Part shown: in pieces, positions 41,668 to 50,971 of the stretch
How positions within the stretch are numbered: position 1 is the first letter of the stretch
How the letters are laid out: each line of letters begins with the position of its first letter
NCBI GenBank assembly: GCA_934667505.1
Contig: CAKULY010000004.1
Location: 1 to 64,000, forward strand
Source: an uncultured Treponema sp.
GTDB taxonomy: Bacteria; Spirochaetota; Spirochaetia; Treponematales; Treponemataceae
Direction of reading: 5' to 3'
Length of the DNA: 64,000 nt
Made by a program: the position numbers and the translations under genes
The notes under the pieces: generated by a model
Database searches by the model: none
Seen by the model: only the letters and a program-made list of their open reading frames with translations
Told to the model about the DNA's origin: nothing

Positions 41668-42540
41668 ATGGAAAAACTAAAAATTCTTTTAGCAAAAGGC
41701 AGAATTTATGAATCGGTATACGAACTTTTAAGCGATGTAGGAATTTCAATTCATCTGCCGGACAGAACTTACTTTCCTACAACTAACCAAGAAGATTTAG
41801 CTTTTCAAGTTGTAAAACCGCAGATTACAAGCGCGCTTTTGGCGGAAAACAAAGCAGACGTCGGTTTTTCTGGCAAAGACTGGGTTTACGAAAACGGCGT
41901 AGAAAACAAAGTTGTAGAAATAATGGACTTAGGCTTTGACCCTGTGCGAATAGTTGCAGCGATTCCAGAAACAAAAGATTTTTCAAGGCTTTTAGAAAAC
42001 CCTGTAACAATTGCTACCGAATATCAGTCTTTGAGCAAAAAATGGATTGATTCAAAAAGAATTAACGGAAAAATTTTTAGAACCTGGGGAACATCTGAAG
42101 GTTTTGTTCAAGACAGCGAAGATGCCCTTGCTCAAATTCTAATTGACAACACTTCAACGGGCTCTTCTTTAAAAGCAAACAGGCTGAAAATTGTAGATAC
42201 TCTTATGGAATCTTCTACAAGAATGTACGCTTCTAAAGAGGCTATGGAAGTTCCAGAAAAAAAGCAAAAAATCCTTGAACTAAAAATGCTTTTCGAAGCT
42301 GTTCTGGCGGCACGCTCAAGGGTCATGCTTGAAATGAACGTTTCTAAGGACAACTTTGAAAATCTTATAAAAGCAATTCCTTCCATGAAAAGCCCTACAG
42401 TATCTCCGCTGTTTGGAAATGACGGTTACGCTGTAAAAATAGCAGTAAAAAAGAGCGAAGTTCCAATTCTGCTGCCAAAACTCCAGCAGCTAGGAGCAAC
42501 AGATATCCTTGAATATGAACTTAGAAAAGTAATGCTCTAA
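41668..42540 (+). CDS. hisG: ATP phosphoribosyltransferase, long form
   Basis: 290 residues, the length of HisG-L with a C-terminal regulatory ACT-like domain. It joins ATP and PRPP, the first step of histidine synthesis. 'ILLAKGRI', 'ADVGFSGKDWV' and 'EDALAQILIDNTSTGSSLKANRLKIV' (PRPP loop) are present. The C-terminal domain 'VKIAVKKSEVPILLPKLQQLGATDILEYELRKV' should bind histidine for feedback inhibition. SD AGGA precedes the start. hisB follows after 25 nt; other his genes are not in the window. Confidence 0.93.
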   Translation: MEKLKILLAKGRIYESVYELLSDVGISIHLPDRTYFPTTNQEDLAFQVVKPQITSALLAENKADVGFSGKDWVYENGVENKVVEIMDLGFDPVRIVAAIPETKDFSRLLENPVTIATEYQSLSKKWIDSKRINGKIFRTWGTSEGFVQDSEDALAQILIDNTSTGSSLKANRLKIVDTLMESSTRMYASKEAMEVPEKKQKILELKMLFEAVLAARSRVMLEMNVSKDNFENLIKAIPSMKSPTVSPLFGNDGYAVKIAVKKSEVPILLPKLQQLGATDILEYELRKVML

Positions 42541-42565
42541 GACTCTTTTTTATCAGAGGAAACAA

Positions 42566-43186
42566 ATGAGAATCGCAAACGTAGAACGAAAAACTAGAGA
42601 GACCTCCATAAACCTTACGCTAAACCTTGACGGAACTGGAAGATGCTGTGTAAAGAATCCAATTGGATTTTTTGACCACATGCTAAAAAGTTTTTGCAAG
42701 CACGGAATGTTCGATTTAGAGGGAACACTTGAAGGCGACTTGCAAGTTGACCAGCACCACCTCTTGGAAGACACAGGCATTGTGCTTGGGCAATGCTTTG
42801 CCAAAGCTTTAGGCGACTGCGCAGGCATCTACAGAACAGGCTGCTTTATCTATCCAATGGACGAATCTCTTTTACAGGCTGCGGTAGACTTTGGCGGCAG
42901 GCCTTACTTGTTTTGCAACGCGCAACTTACTAACATTCCCCTAGTTTCAATCGGGCAAGATGGAAAAGAATCTAGTTTTCAGACAGACTGCTTTGAGGAC
43001 TTCTGGCAAGGATTTGTAAACGGCGCAAAATGCAATCTTCACCTAGATACTATAAGAGGCAGAAGCGACCATCACAAAATGGAAGGCCTTTTTAAAGCCT
43101 GCGCTAGAGCTATCCGAAATGCTGTTGAACTGGACGCAAGGCGCAATGGCGAAATTCCAAGCACAAAAGGAGCTATTGGCAACTAA
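42566..43186 (+). CDS. hisB: Imidazoleglycerol-phosphate dehydratase
   Basis: 206 residues, the monofunctional form. It removes water from imidazoleglycerol phosphate. The two metal-site halves are visible: 'DHMLKSFCKHGMFDL' with 'QVDQHHLLEDTG', and 'RGRSDHHKMEGLFKACARAIRNAV'. SD AGAGGA. Read with hisG. Confidence 0.94.
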   Translation: MRIANVERKTRETSINLTLNLDGTGRCCVKNPIGFFDHMLKSFCKHGMFDLEGTLEGDLQVDQHHLLEDTGIVLGQCFAKALGDCAGIYRTGCFIYPMDESLLQAAVDFGGRPYLFCNAQLTNIPLVSIGQDGKESSFQTDCFEDFWQGFVNGAKCNLHLDTIRGRSDHHKMEGLFKACARAIRNAVELDARRNGEIPSTKGAIGN

Positions 43187-43222
43187 ATATAGCTTTTCAT
43201 TGACTTTTATGGGAGGTTTTAC

Positions 43223-43927
43223 ATGGAAAACGGTATAAATAAAATCAGCGTTTATGGGGATTCTATTCTAAAAGGAGCTGTAACAGGTACCGGAAGCGGC
43301 AATATGTTCGACATCATTGCCGAAAACAGCCTTTCCTTAGCTAGCGAAAAATTAGGTTTCGAATTAAACAATCAAAGCGTTTTTGGCAATATAATTACAA
43401 AAGCACAAAGAAAACTAAACAAAGAGATAGAAAAAGGAACTGTAGGAGATGCTGCCATTATCGAAAGCGGCGGCAACGACTGCGATTACGACTGGTCACC
43501 CGTATGCCTTTCTCCAAACGAAGAACATTCTCAAAGAGTTCCTCTTGAAGAGTTTATAAACATTCTTGACCAAATGGTAAAAAGTTGCCGCGCAAACAAA
43601 ATAACGCCGATTTTAATGAGCATGCCTCCTTTAGTAGGCGACCGATGGTTTAATCACATCTGCAAAAACTATGACGAAAACGCTGTAAAAGAGTTTACAA
43701 GAAACATTCCAGACGTTCTTTACCGCAACCACGAAATTTACAATATGCACATAGTAAAGTACGCTTTTAAGAATAACGTGCAGCTTGTAGATATGCGCCT
43801 TGCAATGCTAGAAACGCCTGACTATAGAAGACTTATGTGCATGGATGGCATTCACCCGAACCAGGAAGGATATAAATTTATGGCTTCCGTCTGGGAGAAA
43901 GAATTGCCTCTTATAAAAAAAGAATAG
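43223..43927 (+). CDS. SGNH/GDSL-type hydrolase
   Basis: 234 residues. Block I 'SVYGDSILKG' gives the nucleophile Ser14; block III 'ESGGNDCDYDW' the Asn; block V 'DGIHPNQEGYKF' the Asp and His. The fold is that of cytosolic esterases/acyl hydrolases; no export signal is present, and the substrate is unknown. GGGAGG lies upstream. It follows hisB by 36 nt and could be on the same transcript. It converges with the beta-CASP gene, with one base between the stops. Confidence 0.85.
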   Translation: MENGINKISVYGDSILKGAVTGTGSGNMFDIIAENSLSLASEKLGFELNNQSVFGNIITKAQRKLNKEIEKGTVGDAAIIESGGNDCDYDWSPVCLSPNEEHSQRVPLEEFINILDQMVKSCRANKITPILMSMPPLVGDRWFNHICKNYDENAVKEFTRNIPDVLYRNHEIYNMHIVKYAFKNNVQLVDMRLAMLETPDYRRLMCMDGIHPNQEGYKFMASVWEKELPLIKKE

Positions 43928-43928
43928 G

Positions 43929-45380
43929 CTAAAAAAGCTCGTAAGTTTCATCATATTTTACGACGGTAACATTTTTATAGCCATGTTCCCGAAGATACTG
44001 AGTAAAGAAATCTTGTGAATCCTTTTCTCCATGAACCATAAAAATATTTTTCAAGCGGCTAGTATCTATAGAATCAAGCCATTGCGTCATCTCTTCATAG
44101 TCAGCATGGGCGCTAAACGCATTAATCTGTTCAACTTTTGCATTCACGTGATACCAATCCCCTAAAATCTTGACTTCTTTTTCTCCATCGCGAATTCTGC
44201 GTCCCAGCGTGTTTTCTGCCATATACCCAACAATTAAGACAGTGTTTCGCTCATCGCTAATATCGTTCGCAAGATGATACAAAACCCGCCCAGCTTCGCA
44301 CATTCCATCCGCGCTAATAATAATCATAGGCCCTTCTTTTTTGTTCAAAGCCTTTGATTCTTCAACGCTTGTCGTAAACGAAAGAGAGCCGAATCCAAAA
44401 GGATTTTTATGATGCTTTAAAAAAGCTTCGTTCACGCTTTCGTCGTAACATTCAGGGTGAACGCGGAAAACACTGGTTGCGTTTGCGGCCATTGGAGAAT
44501 CAACATAAATCGGCACAACAGGTATTTTCTTTTTATCTGTAAGCAGGTGCAAGTAGTAGACAAGCTCTTGGACTCGCTCTATCGCAAACGAAGGAATTAT
44601 AATCTTTCCTTTTTTTGCGCAGGCTTCCTTAACAATTCGCTGCAATTCTTTCATTGCAAATTCCCGGTCTTCATGCTTGCGATTTCCGTAAGTGCTTTCA
44701 AGGACAATGTAATCTGGAGATGGCATATCAGTTGCAGGAGGGCGTATAATAGGTTTTTCTTTTCGTCCAATGTCTCCTGTAAAAAGAATCCTGGTTTCTG
44801 TATCTCCTGTAGAATGTTGATATGGAACTGTAAATTCCCTGTGCATTCCACGAATCGTAACATAAGCAAAAGCAGAGCCTAAAATATGGCCTGCGTCAAA
44901 AAATTCCAACTGAACATCTGGAGCAATGTACATCTTTCTGTTGTAGGAAAGACTTATAATCTGGTTTGCAGTTTTTACGACATCATCTTCATCAAACAAA
45001 GGTTTCCAAACAAATTTTTCACCTTTCTTTTTCGCCTGTTTCGCAAGGAACTCCGCATCTCTAGCTTGAATTCTAGCGCTATCCATCATTACAAGGTTCG
45101 CAATATCGCGAGTTGCTGGCGTTGCGTAAATATTTCCTCTGTAGCCTTTTTTTGTAAGAACTGGAAGAAGTCCGCAGTGGTCGTAATGTCCGTGCGTAAG
45201 GATTACAGATTCTATTTTATCAGCAGCAATATCAAAGTCACGGTTTTTTTCATCGCTTAGTTTTCGCTTGCCCTGAAAAGCTCCGCAGTCAACCATAAAA
45301 GACCGGCCATCGATTTCAAAAATATGTTTTGAGCCTGTAACTTCCTGCGCGGCTCCCAAAGAATACAAACTAATTCCCAT
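43929..45380 (-). CDS. Metallo-beta-lactamase/beta-CASP RNase-like protein
   Basis: 483 residues. 'LTHGHYDHCGLLP' supplies the HxHxDH zinc ligands, with further ligands in 'AGHILGSAF', 'LFTGDIG' and 'NAFSAHADYEE'. The beta-CASP insertion (about 210-400, 'VLESTYGNRKH...PSFAIERVQE') and the C-terminal RMMBL-type domain make it a COG1236-like RNA-processing protein. It may act as an endo- or 5' exoribonuclease. SD GGGAGC. Confidence 0.88.
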   Translation of the reverse strand: MGISLYSLGAAQEVTGSKHIFEIDGRSFMVDCGAFQGKRKLSDEKNRDFDIAADKIESVILTHGHYDHCGLLPVLTKKGYRGNIYATPATRDIANLVMMDSARIQARDAEFLAKQAKKKGEKFVWKPLFDEDDVVKTANQIISLSYNRKMYIAPDVQLEFFDAGHILGSAFAYVTIRGMHREFTVPYQHSTGDTETRILFTGDIGRKEKPIIRPPATDMPSPDYIVLESTYGNRKHEDREFAMKELQRIVKEACAKKGKIIIPSFAIERVQELVYYLHLLTDKKKIPVVPIYVDSPMAANATSVFRVHPECYDESVNEAFLKHHKNPFGFGSLSFTTSVEESKALNKKEGPMIIISADGMCEAGRVLYHLANDISDERNTVLIVGYMAENTLGRRIRDGEKEVKILGDWYHVNAKVEQINAFSAHADYEEMTQWLDSIDTSRLKNIFMVHGEKDSQDFFTQYLREHGYKNVTVVKYDETYELF

Positions 45381-45591
45381 TTTCAGCTCCCTTGATGTTG
45401 TTTTAGGAAAGAACTGTCTTGCACGTTTTGCCGTGCTTATGCAGTTCCACTTTAGTTTTTATTTTATCACGCTTGTGGCAATTAACAAGAAAAAAAACAA
45501 GGAAAAACATTGTATTTAGACTTTTTGAATGGTATTATAATAAATCCAAGTAAATTTGATTTAGCATAGATTAGAAAACTGCAGGGGTCTT

Positions 45592-46659
45592 ATGTATTCA
45601 CGGATATTAGAACATGCACCTGAGCGCATAATACAAAATGGAAAAATAAATTTCGGCACATTTTATGGAAGCCCTAAAAAAATAGACATAAGAGGCGTAA
45701 AAGCGCCTTTCGCAGGAATTCCTACCTGGCGTTTTTTTTCTAATTTCAGAATAAAAAGCCGGATATTCTTTGTATTCTCGAACGAGCATTACATTGGAAT
45801 GATAGAATTCTTTGACGACAAAGCGTTTGGCATCGCCGAAGTCATTTTCTGGGACAAAAGGACAGGTCAAAAGTATGCGTACCATTCCTTTATGGGACCT
45901 AGACGCCGTTTTGTTCCAACAAACACCCAGATTGCAGCCTGCAACACTTTTGGCAAAAACAGAAACATAAAAATCAGCTGGAACAAAAACCACAACTCTA
46001 TTTCTATGACATTTTTTGTTAAAGGCGACAAGTTTAGACCGTTCGCAAAAGCTAGGTTTAATACATTTTTTCCATCAGACGAAAAAAGCGAATTTCTTAC
46101 AGTTACGCCTGCCCCTACAACGCAGCGTTGCAGCGCAACCTGGTCTATTCCTTTAAGGGTTGAAGGCGGCATTCAGCTTGGCAAAACAAAAAAAAGCATT
46201 AATCCAATAGCGCAAGAAAAAGGACTTGGATTAATGCTCCTGAATAGAATTTATTTAAAATTTCATTCGACTAGCGAAGTCATGTTCGGGCTGGCAAAGC
46301 AGAATGAAAAAAACATTATCTTTCATTTTTCAACGGACAATCAGGAATCGCTTGATTCAGACCAGTACAACAACAATATGCTTTCTGTAAACGAACAAAT
46401 AACTGCTATGCCGCCCGTATGCATAACGCATCCTTTTGGAATTGAAAAAAAATGGATTGTTCAAGACACAGAAAGCATGGTTGACCTTTCTTTTACACCG
46501 GTTTCTGTTGCAAACAGAACTTTAAACATAATCTTTATGAGAAATACTTACTCAAAAATATATGGAACATTTGACGGGGTTTTAATGACAAAAGACGGAG
46601 AAAAAATTGTTCTAAAAAATTGTCCAGGTATTGTAAAGAAAAACCTGCTCAGATTGTAA
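45592..46659 (+). CDS. DUF2804-like protein
   Basis: 355 residues. N-terminal 'ERIIQNGKINFGTFYGSP' followed by 'WRFFSNFRIKSRIFFVFSN' and 'TPAPTTQRCSATWSIPLRVEGGI' match, as far as I recall, the plan of the DUF2804 family: a beta-rich fold without catalytic motifs. No export signal. AGGGG lies upstream of the ATG. It precedes an unrecognised gene by 28 nt and is probably co-transcribed with it. The family assignment is moderate. Confidence 0.55.
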   Translation: MYSRILEHAPERIIQNGKINFGTFYGSPKKIDIRGVKAPFAGIPTWRFFSNFRIKSRIFFVFSNEHYIGMIEFFDDKAFGIAEVIFWDKRTGQKYAYHSFMGPRRRFVPTNTQIAACNTFGKNRNIKISWNKNHNSISMTFFVKGDKFRPFAKARFNTFFPSDEKSEFLTVTPAPTTQRCSATWSIPLRVEGGIQLGKTKKSINPIAQEKGLGLMLLNRIYLKFHSTSEVMFGLAKQNEKNIIFHFSTDNQESLDSDQYNNNMLSVNEQITAMPPVCITHPFGIEKKWIVQDTESMVDLSFTPVSVANRTLNIIFMRNTYSKIYGTFDGVLMTKDGEKIVLKNCPGIVKKNLLRL

Positions 46660-46687
46660 TTTTATTCTTACGCGAGGTAAAAAAAAT

Positions 46688-48673
46688 ATGACAGATGAAA
46701 ATAAAAAGCCAACTCAGGCAGATTGGGAGCCAGGAACATTAGACAAAACTCGCCAAGCGATAGGAAAAATTGACCCGATAGAAGCTGAAGCAATGGCTCA
46801 AAAACTTGGCGGAAAAGTTATGTACGAACGCTCTTCTTCAGCTTCACAGAATTCTTCCAGCCAGCCGAACAAAAACGGAAGAATTATTCGCAATCAGACT
46901 TCAAATTCTTCGCCAAAACCTCAGGAAACTACGCAAAAAGCTACACCCGCAAAAGGAAGAAACAAGCAGGAAGAGCTTATTCAGATTCCTGCAAAACTGA
47001 GCACTCAAATTGACCATTTAATGATGAGTTCAGAGTATGAAATAAAACCAAACTATGGAATCTTTAATTTTATAAAGTATTTTCAAAACAAAGGACACGA
47101 GCAAGTCATTACAGAATTCTGCACTGTAACTTTAAAACATCATATAGAAAATCTTCAGTCGTTTATAACCGTAATTAAAACACTGATTCAAATTGCGCCT
47201 TCTTCTTATAAAACAAAAATCGCAAACAGCAACGAGCCTAAATTCAAATTTCTTAGAATGGTTGCCGGCTGGAATATGCAAGGCATAAAACTTGCTCACA
47301 TAGAGCTTCAAGACCTTACACAGCCTTATTATGTGCAAGACCTTATTCCTTACGTAAAAGCTACATACCGTCTTTTGATTCAAGTCTACTACTACGGTGA
47401 AAATAAAATTCCAAAGCTTATAAAAGAAATTTATACAGACGAAAACAGCTACCAAGACGCTCCACACGAAAAATTAAGTTTATTTGCAAAAGAAGCAATT
47501 ACATCTTGGCTATACATACAAAACGAAATTGTAAAAAAGCTATATCCGCTGTTAATGAGAATGTGTTCAGACACTTTTGAATCTTATCCAGATTTTTTTA
47601 GAGTAAAAGTTGCAGAAATTTTAAAATTTGTAGGATTACACAAATACGACCTTCTTTTGCCAGAAAAACCAAAAGATGAAAACGGCGCAGAAAAGGGCAC
47701 GGACGAAAATTCCAAGCCAAAAGCGCCTGCTCGCCCAACAAGGGGAATGAAAGATTCTGTTGTAGTAACAGGCTTAAGCCTTTTAGAGCAATTGTTTCCT
47801 CAGGCAGGATTTAAAAATCTTGAAAACCATCCGGACATGTTTCCATACTTTCAGCCGCTTTACAAATTCGCAGATGGATTCAATGTCCTTAGCCCGGAAA
47901 ACCCGTTGCAAGTTACCGTTGTTCTTCTAAAAATCGTGGAAGACCTATTCCAAGGATGTAGAAACATTGTTTTTTCTGAACAAGTTCTTTCAAATTCGTC
48001 TTCAAAAATAACAGACAACATTGCAAATGTTCTTGAAGAGTGGGCAAATTACCGCGAAACGTATTTTGAGCGTTTTTATTGCGAGCCGCTGAACGATTTT
48101 GTGAACCAGGCATATTCACAGGAAGATTTTGAAAACACTCAGTACGGAAGAAAACTGCTTACAAACATAATGTGGCAAACTCAGTACCTTTTTTTGCCGA
48201 ACTTTAAGTTTGACCAGCTGACTTTGGAACGTCCTGCAAACGAAGGAAAATTAATTCCACTTGGCACGCGCACAGATTTCATTCGAAAATTTCTTACAGA
48301 AGTTGTCGCCCAATGCGATGCCGCATCTTCAACAAGAGGACCTGTTTCAAAAGTTCAAAATCCATGGGAACACTACCGTTTTGACATCCAAAACGAAGTT
48401 TCAAAAAGGCTGGACATTCTTTTAGGGGCGAAAAACACTAGCCCAACTACAAATGCGAACAATGCAAACTTATTAAAATATACGCTCTGCATTATTTCTG
48501 TTCTTGACTGGTGGATAAACAACCCGGACAGCCCAGCATACACAACATCGCCAAGACATATATATAGAATCAGCGAAGTTGACGGGCGGCCTAAGTTCAG
48601 CGTTCCGGAAAGAACCGACCAAAACCATCTGTTTGTAGAGCAAATAAAAGCTGCAATGCAAGCAAAAAAATAG
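46688..48673 (+). CDS. Large helical hypothetical protein
   Basis: 661 residues; start after GAGG. The first 100 residues are low-complexity (Ser, Asn, Pro, Lys), followed by a long alpha-helical region ('VITEFCTVTLKHHIENLQSFITVIKTLIQIAP') with no export signal or membrane segment. There is an acidic Lys/Glu/Pro insertion at about 325-350. I do not recognise the family; size and composition suggest a structural or scaffolding cytosolic protein limited to spirochaetes. Read together with the DUF2804-like gene. Confidence 0.6.
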   Translation: MTDENKKPTQADWEPGTLDKTRQAIGKIDPIEAEAMAQKLGGKVMYERSSSASQNSSSQPNKNGRIIRNQTSNSSPKPQETTQKATPAKGRNKQEELIQIPAKLSTQIDHLMMSSEYEIKPNYGIFNFIKYFQNKGHEQVITEFCTVTLKHHIENLQSFITVIKTLIQIAPSSYKTKIANSNEPKFKFLRMVAGWNMQGIKLAHIELQDLTQPYYVQDLIPYVKATYRLLIQVYYYGENKIPKLIKEIYTDENSYQDAPHEKLSLFAKEAITSWLYIQNEIVKKLYPLLMRMCSDTFESYPDFFRVKVAEILKFVGLHKYDLLLPEKPKDENGAEKGTDENSKPKAPARPTRGMKDSVVVTGLSLLEQLFPQAGFKNLENHPDMFPYFQPLYKFADGFNVLSPENPLQVTVVLLKIVEDLFQGCRNIVFSEQVLSNSSSKITDNIANVLEEWANYRETYFERFYCEPLNDFVNQAYSQEDFENTQYGRKLLTNIMWQTQYLFLPNFKFDQLTLERPANEGKLIPLGTRTDFIRKFLTEVVAQCDAASSTRGPVSKVQNPWEHYRFDIQNEVSKRLDILLGAKNTSPTTNANNANLLKYTLCIISVLDWWINNPDSPAYTTSPRHIYRISEVDGRPKFSVPERTDQNHLFVEQIKAAMQAKK

Positions 48674-48688
48674 ATTTTAATTTTCTAT

Positions 48689-48745
48689 AGATTTTTGGCT
48701 CTAGCCCGAAAATGACAGAAAAAAAGACTTTCGAGACTACCCTAC
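48689..48745 (+). repeat. Decayed R2/R3 copy upstream of glnN
   Basis: ATTTTTGGCTCTAGCCCGAAAATGACAG resembles R2 copy b with substitutions that spoil pairing in one arm. It is followed, at the same spacing as in 12194-12251, by ACTTTCGAGACTACCCT, a degraded R3 end. So this is a relic of the compound element, sitting just before the glnN ribosome site. Confidence 0.6.
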
Positions 48746-48765
48746 TTATTTTTATTGGAGAAAAC

Positions 48766-50862
48766 ATGTGCAAAAACATCAACGTTCCTGAAATATTTGG
48801 AAAAAACGTTTTTAATCAGCAGGTCATGAAACAACTGTTGACTACAGACACCTTTGAATCATTAAAGCATACAATGGAAGAAGGAACTCCTCTTAATCTT
48901 GACGTAGCCAACCAAGTTGCAGACGCAATGAAGCAGTGGGCTATTTCAAAAGGAGCAACCCACTACACGCATTGGTTTCAGCCGCTTACAGGCATTACAG
49001 CAGAAAAACACGACAGCTTTATAACTCCCACATCAGAAGGCCGTGTCATAATGAGTTTTTCGGGAAAAGAGCTTATAAAAGGCGAACCAGACGCCTCTTC
49101 TTTTCCAAGCGGCGGGCTTAGAGCGACTTTTGAAGCGAGAGGTTACACGGTTTGGGACCCTACTTCTTATCCTTTTGTAAAAGACCATTCATTATGCATT
49201 CCTACCTCATTTTGCGCATATACCGGAGAGGCCCTTGACAAAAAGACTCCTCTTTTGCGCTCCATGGAAACTCTAAACGAGCAGGCTCTTCGCATTTTGC
49301 GGCTGTTCGGCTCAAATGCAAAGCACGTTACAACCACAATGGGTCCGGAACAGGAATATTTCCTTGTGGATGAAAAAATGTGGCAGCAGCGCAAAGACCT
49401 TAGAATGACTGGAAGAACTCTTTTCGGAGCAAAACCTTGCAAAGGCCAGGAAATGGATGACCAGTATTTTGCGGCAATTAAACCTAGAATCGTAGAATAC
49501 ATGGAAGATTTGAACCAAGAGCTTTGGAGCTTAGGAATATATGCAAAAACCGAGCACAACGAAGCCGCTCCAGCCCAGCATGAAATGGCTCCGATTTTTA
49601 CAACCAGCAACCTCGCCTCTGACCAGAACCAGCTAACAATGGAAATAATGAAAAAAGTTGCAAGGCGGCACGGAATGGTTTGCCTTCTTCACGAAAAACC
49701 TTTTGCAGGCGTAAACGGAAGCGGCAAGCACAACAATTGGTCAATTGCAACCGACGAAGGCGAAAATCTTTTCGCCCCAGGAAAAACCCCTCGCGAGAAT
49801 GCTCAATTTCTTTTGTTCCTTACAGCAGTTCTAAAGGCCGTTGATGAAAACCAGGACTTGCTTAGAATTACGGTTGCAAGCGCAGGCAACGACCACCGCC
49901 TTGGCGGTTATGAAGCCCCTCCTGCAATTATGTCCATCTACTTGGGCGAAGAGCTTGAAGCGATTCTAAAATCTATAAAGGATGGAACACCTTACGCAGC
50001 TGGCTCAAAGCAAAAAATGGATATTGGCGTAGATGTTCTTCCTGCAATTCCAAAAGATTCAACAGACAGAAACCGCACAAGTCCATTCGCATTTACCGGA
50101 AACAGATTTGAATTCCGTTCTGTAGGTTCTTCTCTTTCAATTTCAGGACCAAATACAACCTTGAATTCAATTTTAGCCTATGCGCTAAAACAATATGCAG
50201 ACAAACTGGAAAAAGCCAAAGACTTTGAAAAAGAACTGCAGAATCTTATAAAAGACGAAATAACAAAGCACTGGAAAATTGTATTTGACGGCAACGGATA
50301 CGATTCTAGCTGGCTAGAAGAAGCAGAAAAACGCGGCTTGATGAATCTAAAGACACTGCCAGATGCGATGGCCCGCTATCTAGATGAAAAAAACATTCGC
50401 CTTTACACAGAACTCGGCGTTTATACAAAAACAGAAATGGAAAGCCATTACGACATCAAGCTTGAAAAGTATTGCGGTATTTTAAACATTGAAGTTGAAA
50501 CAATGCTAGAAATGATAAACAAGGATATTATTCCGTGCGCGTTTAAGTATATGCGGGAAGTTGCAAAAACAATTGCAGATATAAAAAACGCTATTCCGCT
50601 TGCAAAATGCGCAGCAGAAACAGCGCTCCTTGAAAAGCTTTCAGAACTCACAGATGCTCTTGCAAACAAATCAGAAGAATTGTCAAAAAAACATTCTGCA
50701 GCAAAGCAACTTAAAGACAACATGAAGATTTCTATGGAATATGTTCAAAAGGTAATACCTGCAATGGCGCAAGCTAGAGCAATTGCCGATGAAATAGAGC
50801 CTTTGCTTGGAGAAGATTTTAAACCTTACCCAAGCTATGAAGACCTTTTGTTTTCAGTTTAA
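48766..50862 (+). CDS. glnN: Glutamine synthetase, type III
   Basis: 698 residues from the ATG at 48766 (GGAG 5 nt upstream); the frame is open further but the region before is repeat relic. It makes glutamine from glutamate, ammonia and ATP. The type III mark is the size and '[13 protein letters not shown]...KHDSF', with '[10 protein letters not shown]' and '[15 protein letters not shown]' as substrate and metal blocks, and '[15 protein letters not shown]' as the ATP-side loop. GSIII is common in Bacteroidetes, cyanobacteria and treponemes. No nitrogen regulator is adjacent. Confidence 0.95.
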   Translation: MCKNINVPEIFGKNVFNQQVMKQLLTTDTFESLKHTMEEGTPLNLDVANQVADAMKQWAISKGATHYTHWFQPLTGITAEKHDSFITPTSEGRVIMSFSGKELIKGEPDASSFPSGGLRATFEARGYTVWDPTSYPFVKDHSLCIPTSFCAYTGEALDKKTPLLRSMETLNEQALRILRLFGSNAKHVTTTMGPEQEYFLVDEKMWQQRKDLRMTGRTLFGAKPCKGQEMDDQYFAAIKPRIVEYMEDLNQELWSLGIYAKTEHNEAAPAQHEMAPIFTTSNLASDQNQLTMEIMKKVARRHGMVCLLHEKPFAGVNGSGKHNNWSIATDEGENLFAPGKTPRENAQFLLFLTAVLKAVDENQDLLRITVASAGNDHRLGGYEAPPAIMSIYLGEELEAILKSIKDGTPYAAGSKQKMDIGVDVLPAIPKDSTDRNRTSPFAFTGNRFEFRSVGSSLSISGPNTTLNSILAYALKQYADKLEKAKDFEKELQNLIKDEITKHWKIVFDGNGYDSSWLEEAEKRGLMNLKTLPDAMARYLDEKNIRLYTELGVYTKTEMESHYDIKLEKYCGILNIEVETMLEMINKDIIPCAFKYMREVAKTIADIKNAIPLAKCAAETALLEKLSELTDALANKSEELSKKHSAAKQLKDNMKISMEYVQKVIPAMAQARAIADEIEPLLGEDFKPYPSYEDLLFSV

Positions 50863-50878
50863 ACGCTAGCCCGTAAGC

Positions 50879-50908
50879 AGATTGCCCGGTCAAGCCGGGC
50901 AATGACAG
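50879..50908 (+). repeat. R2 TCAAG-loop hairpin, copy d
   Basis: ATTGCCCGG (50881-50889), TCAAG, CCGGGCAAT (50895-50903), flanked by AG and GACAG. It is the most stable copy, with a perfect GC-rich 9-bp stem, and sits between the convergent glnN and purD genes. Confidence 0.8.
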
Positions 50909-50938
50909 AATACCTCTAGAAAAGATACACTTTTGTAT

Positions 50939-50971
50939 GTTTTTCTAAAAATCCGAAGTTCAGGCTAATTA
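50939..50971 (-). repeat. R4 right arm at the purD stop codon
   Basis: TTTTTCTAAAAATCCGAAGT then TCAGGCTAATTA resembles TTTTCCTAAAAACTCGAAGT then TCGGGCTA at 58129-58156. The left arm and core are missing. It runs into the purD stop codon at 50969-50971. Confidence 0.55.
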
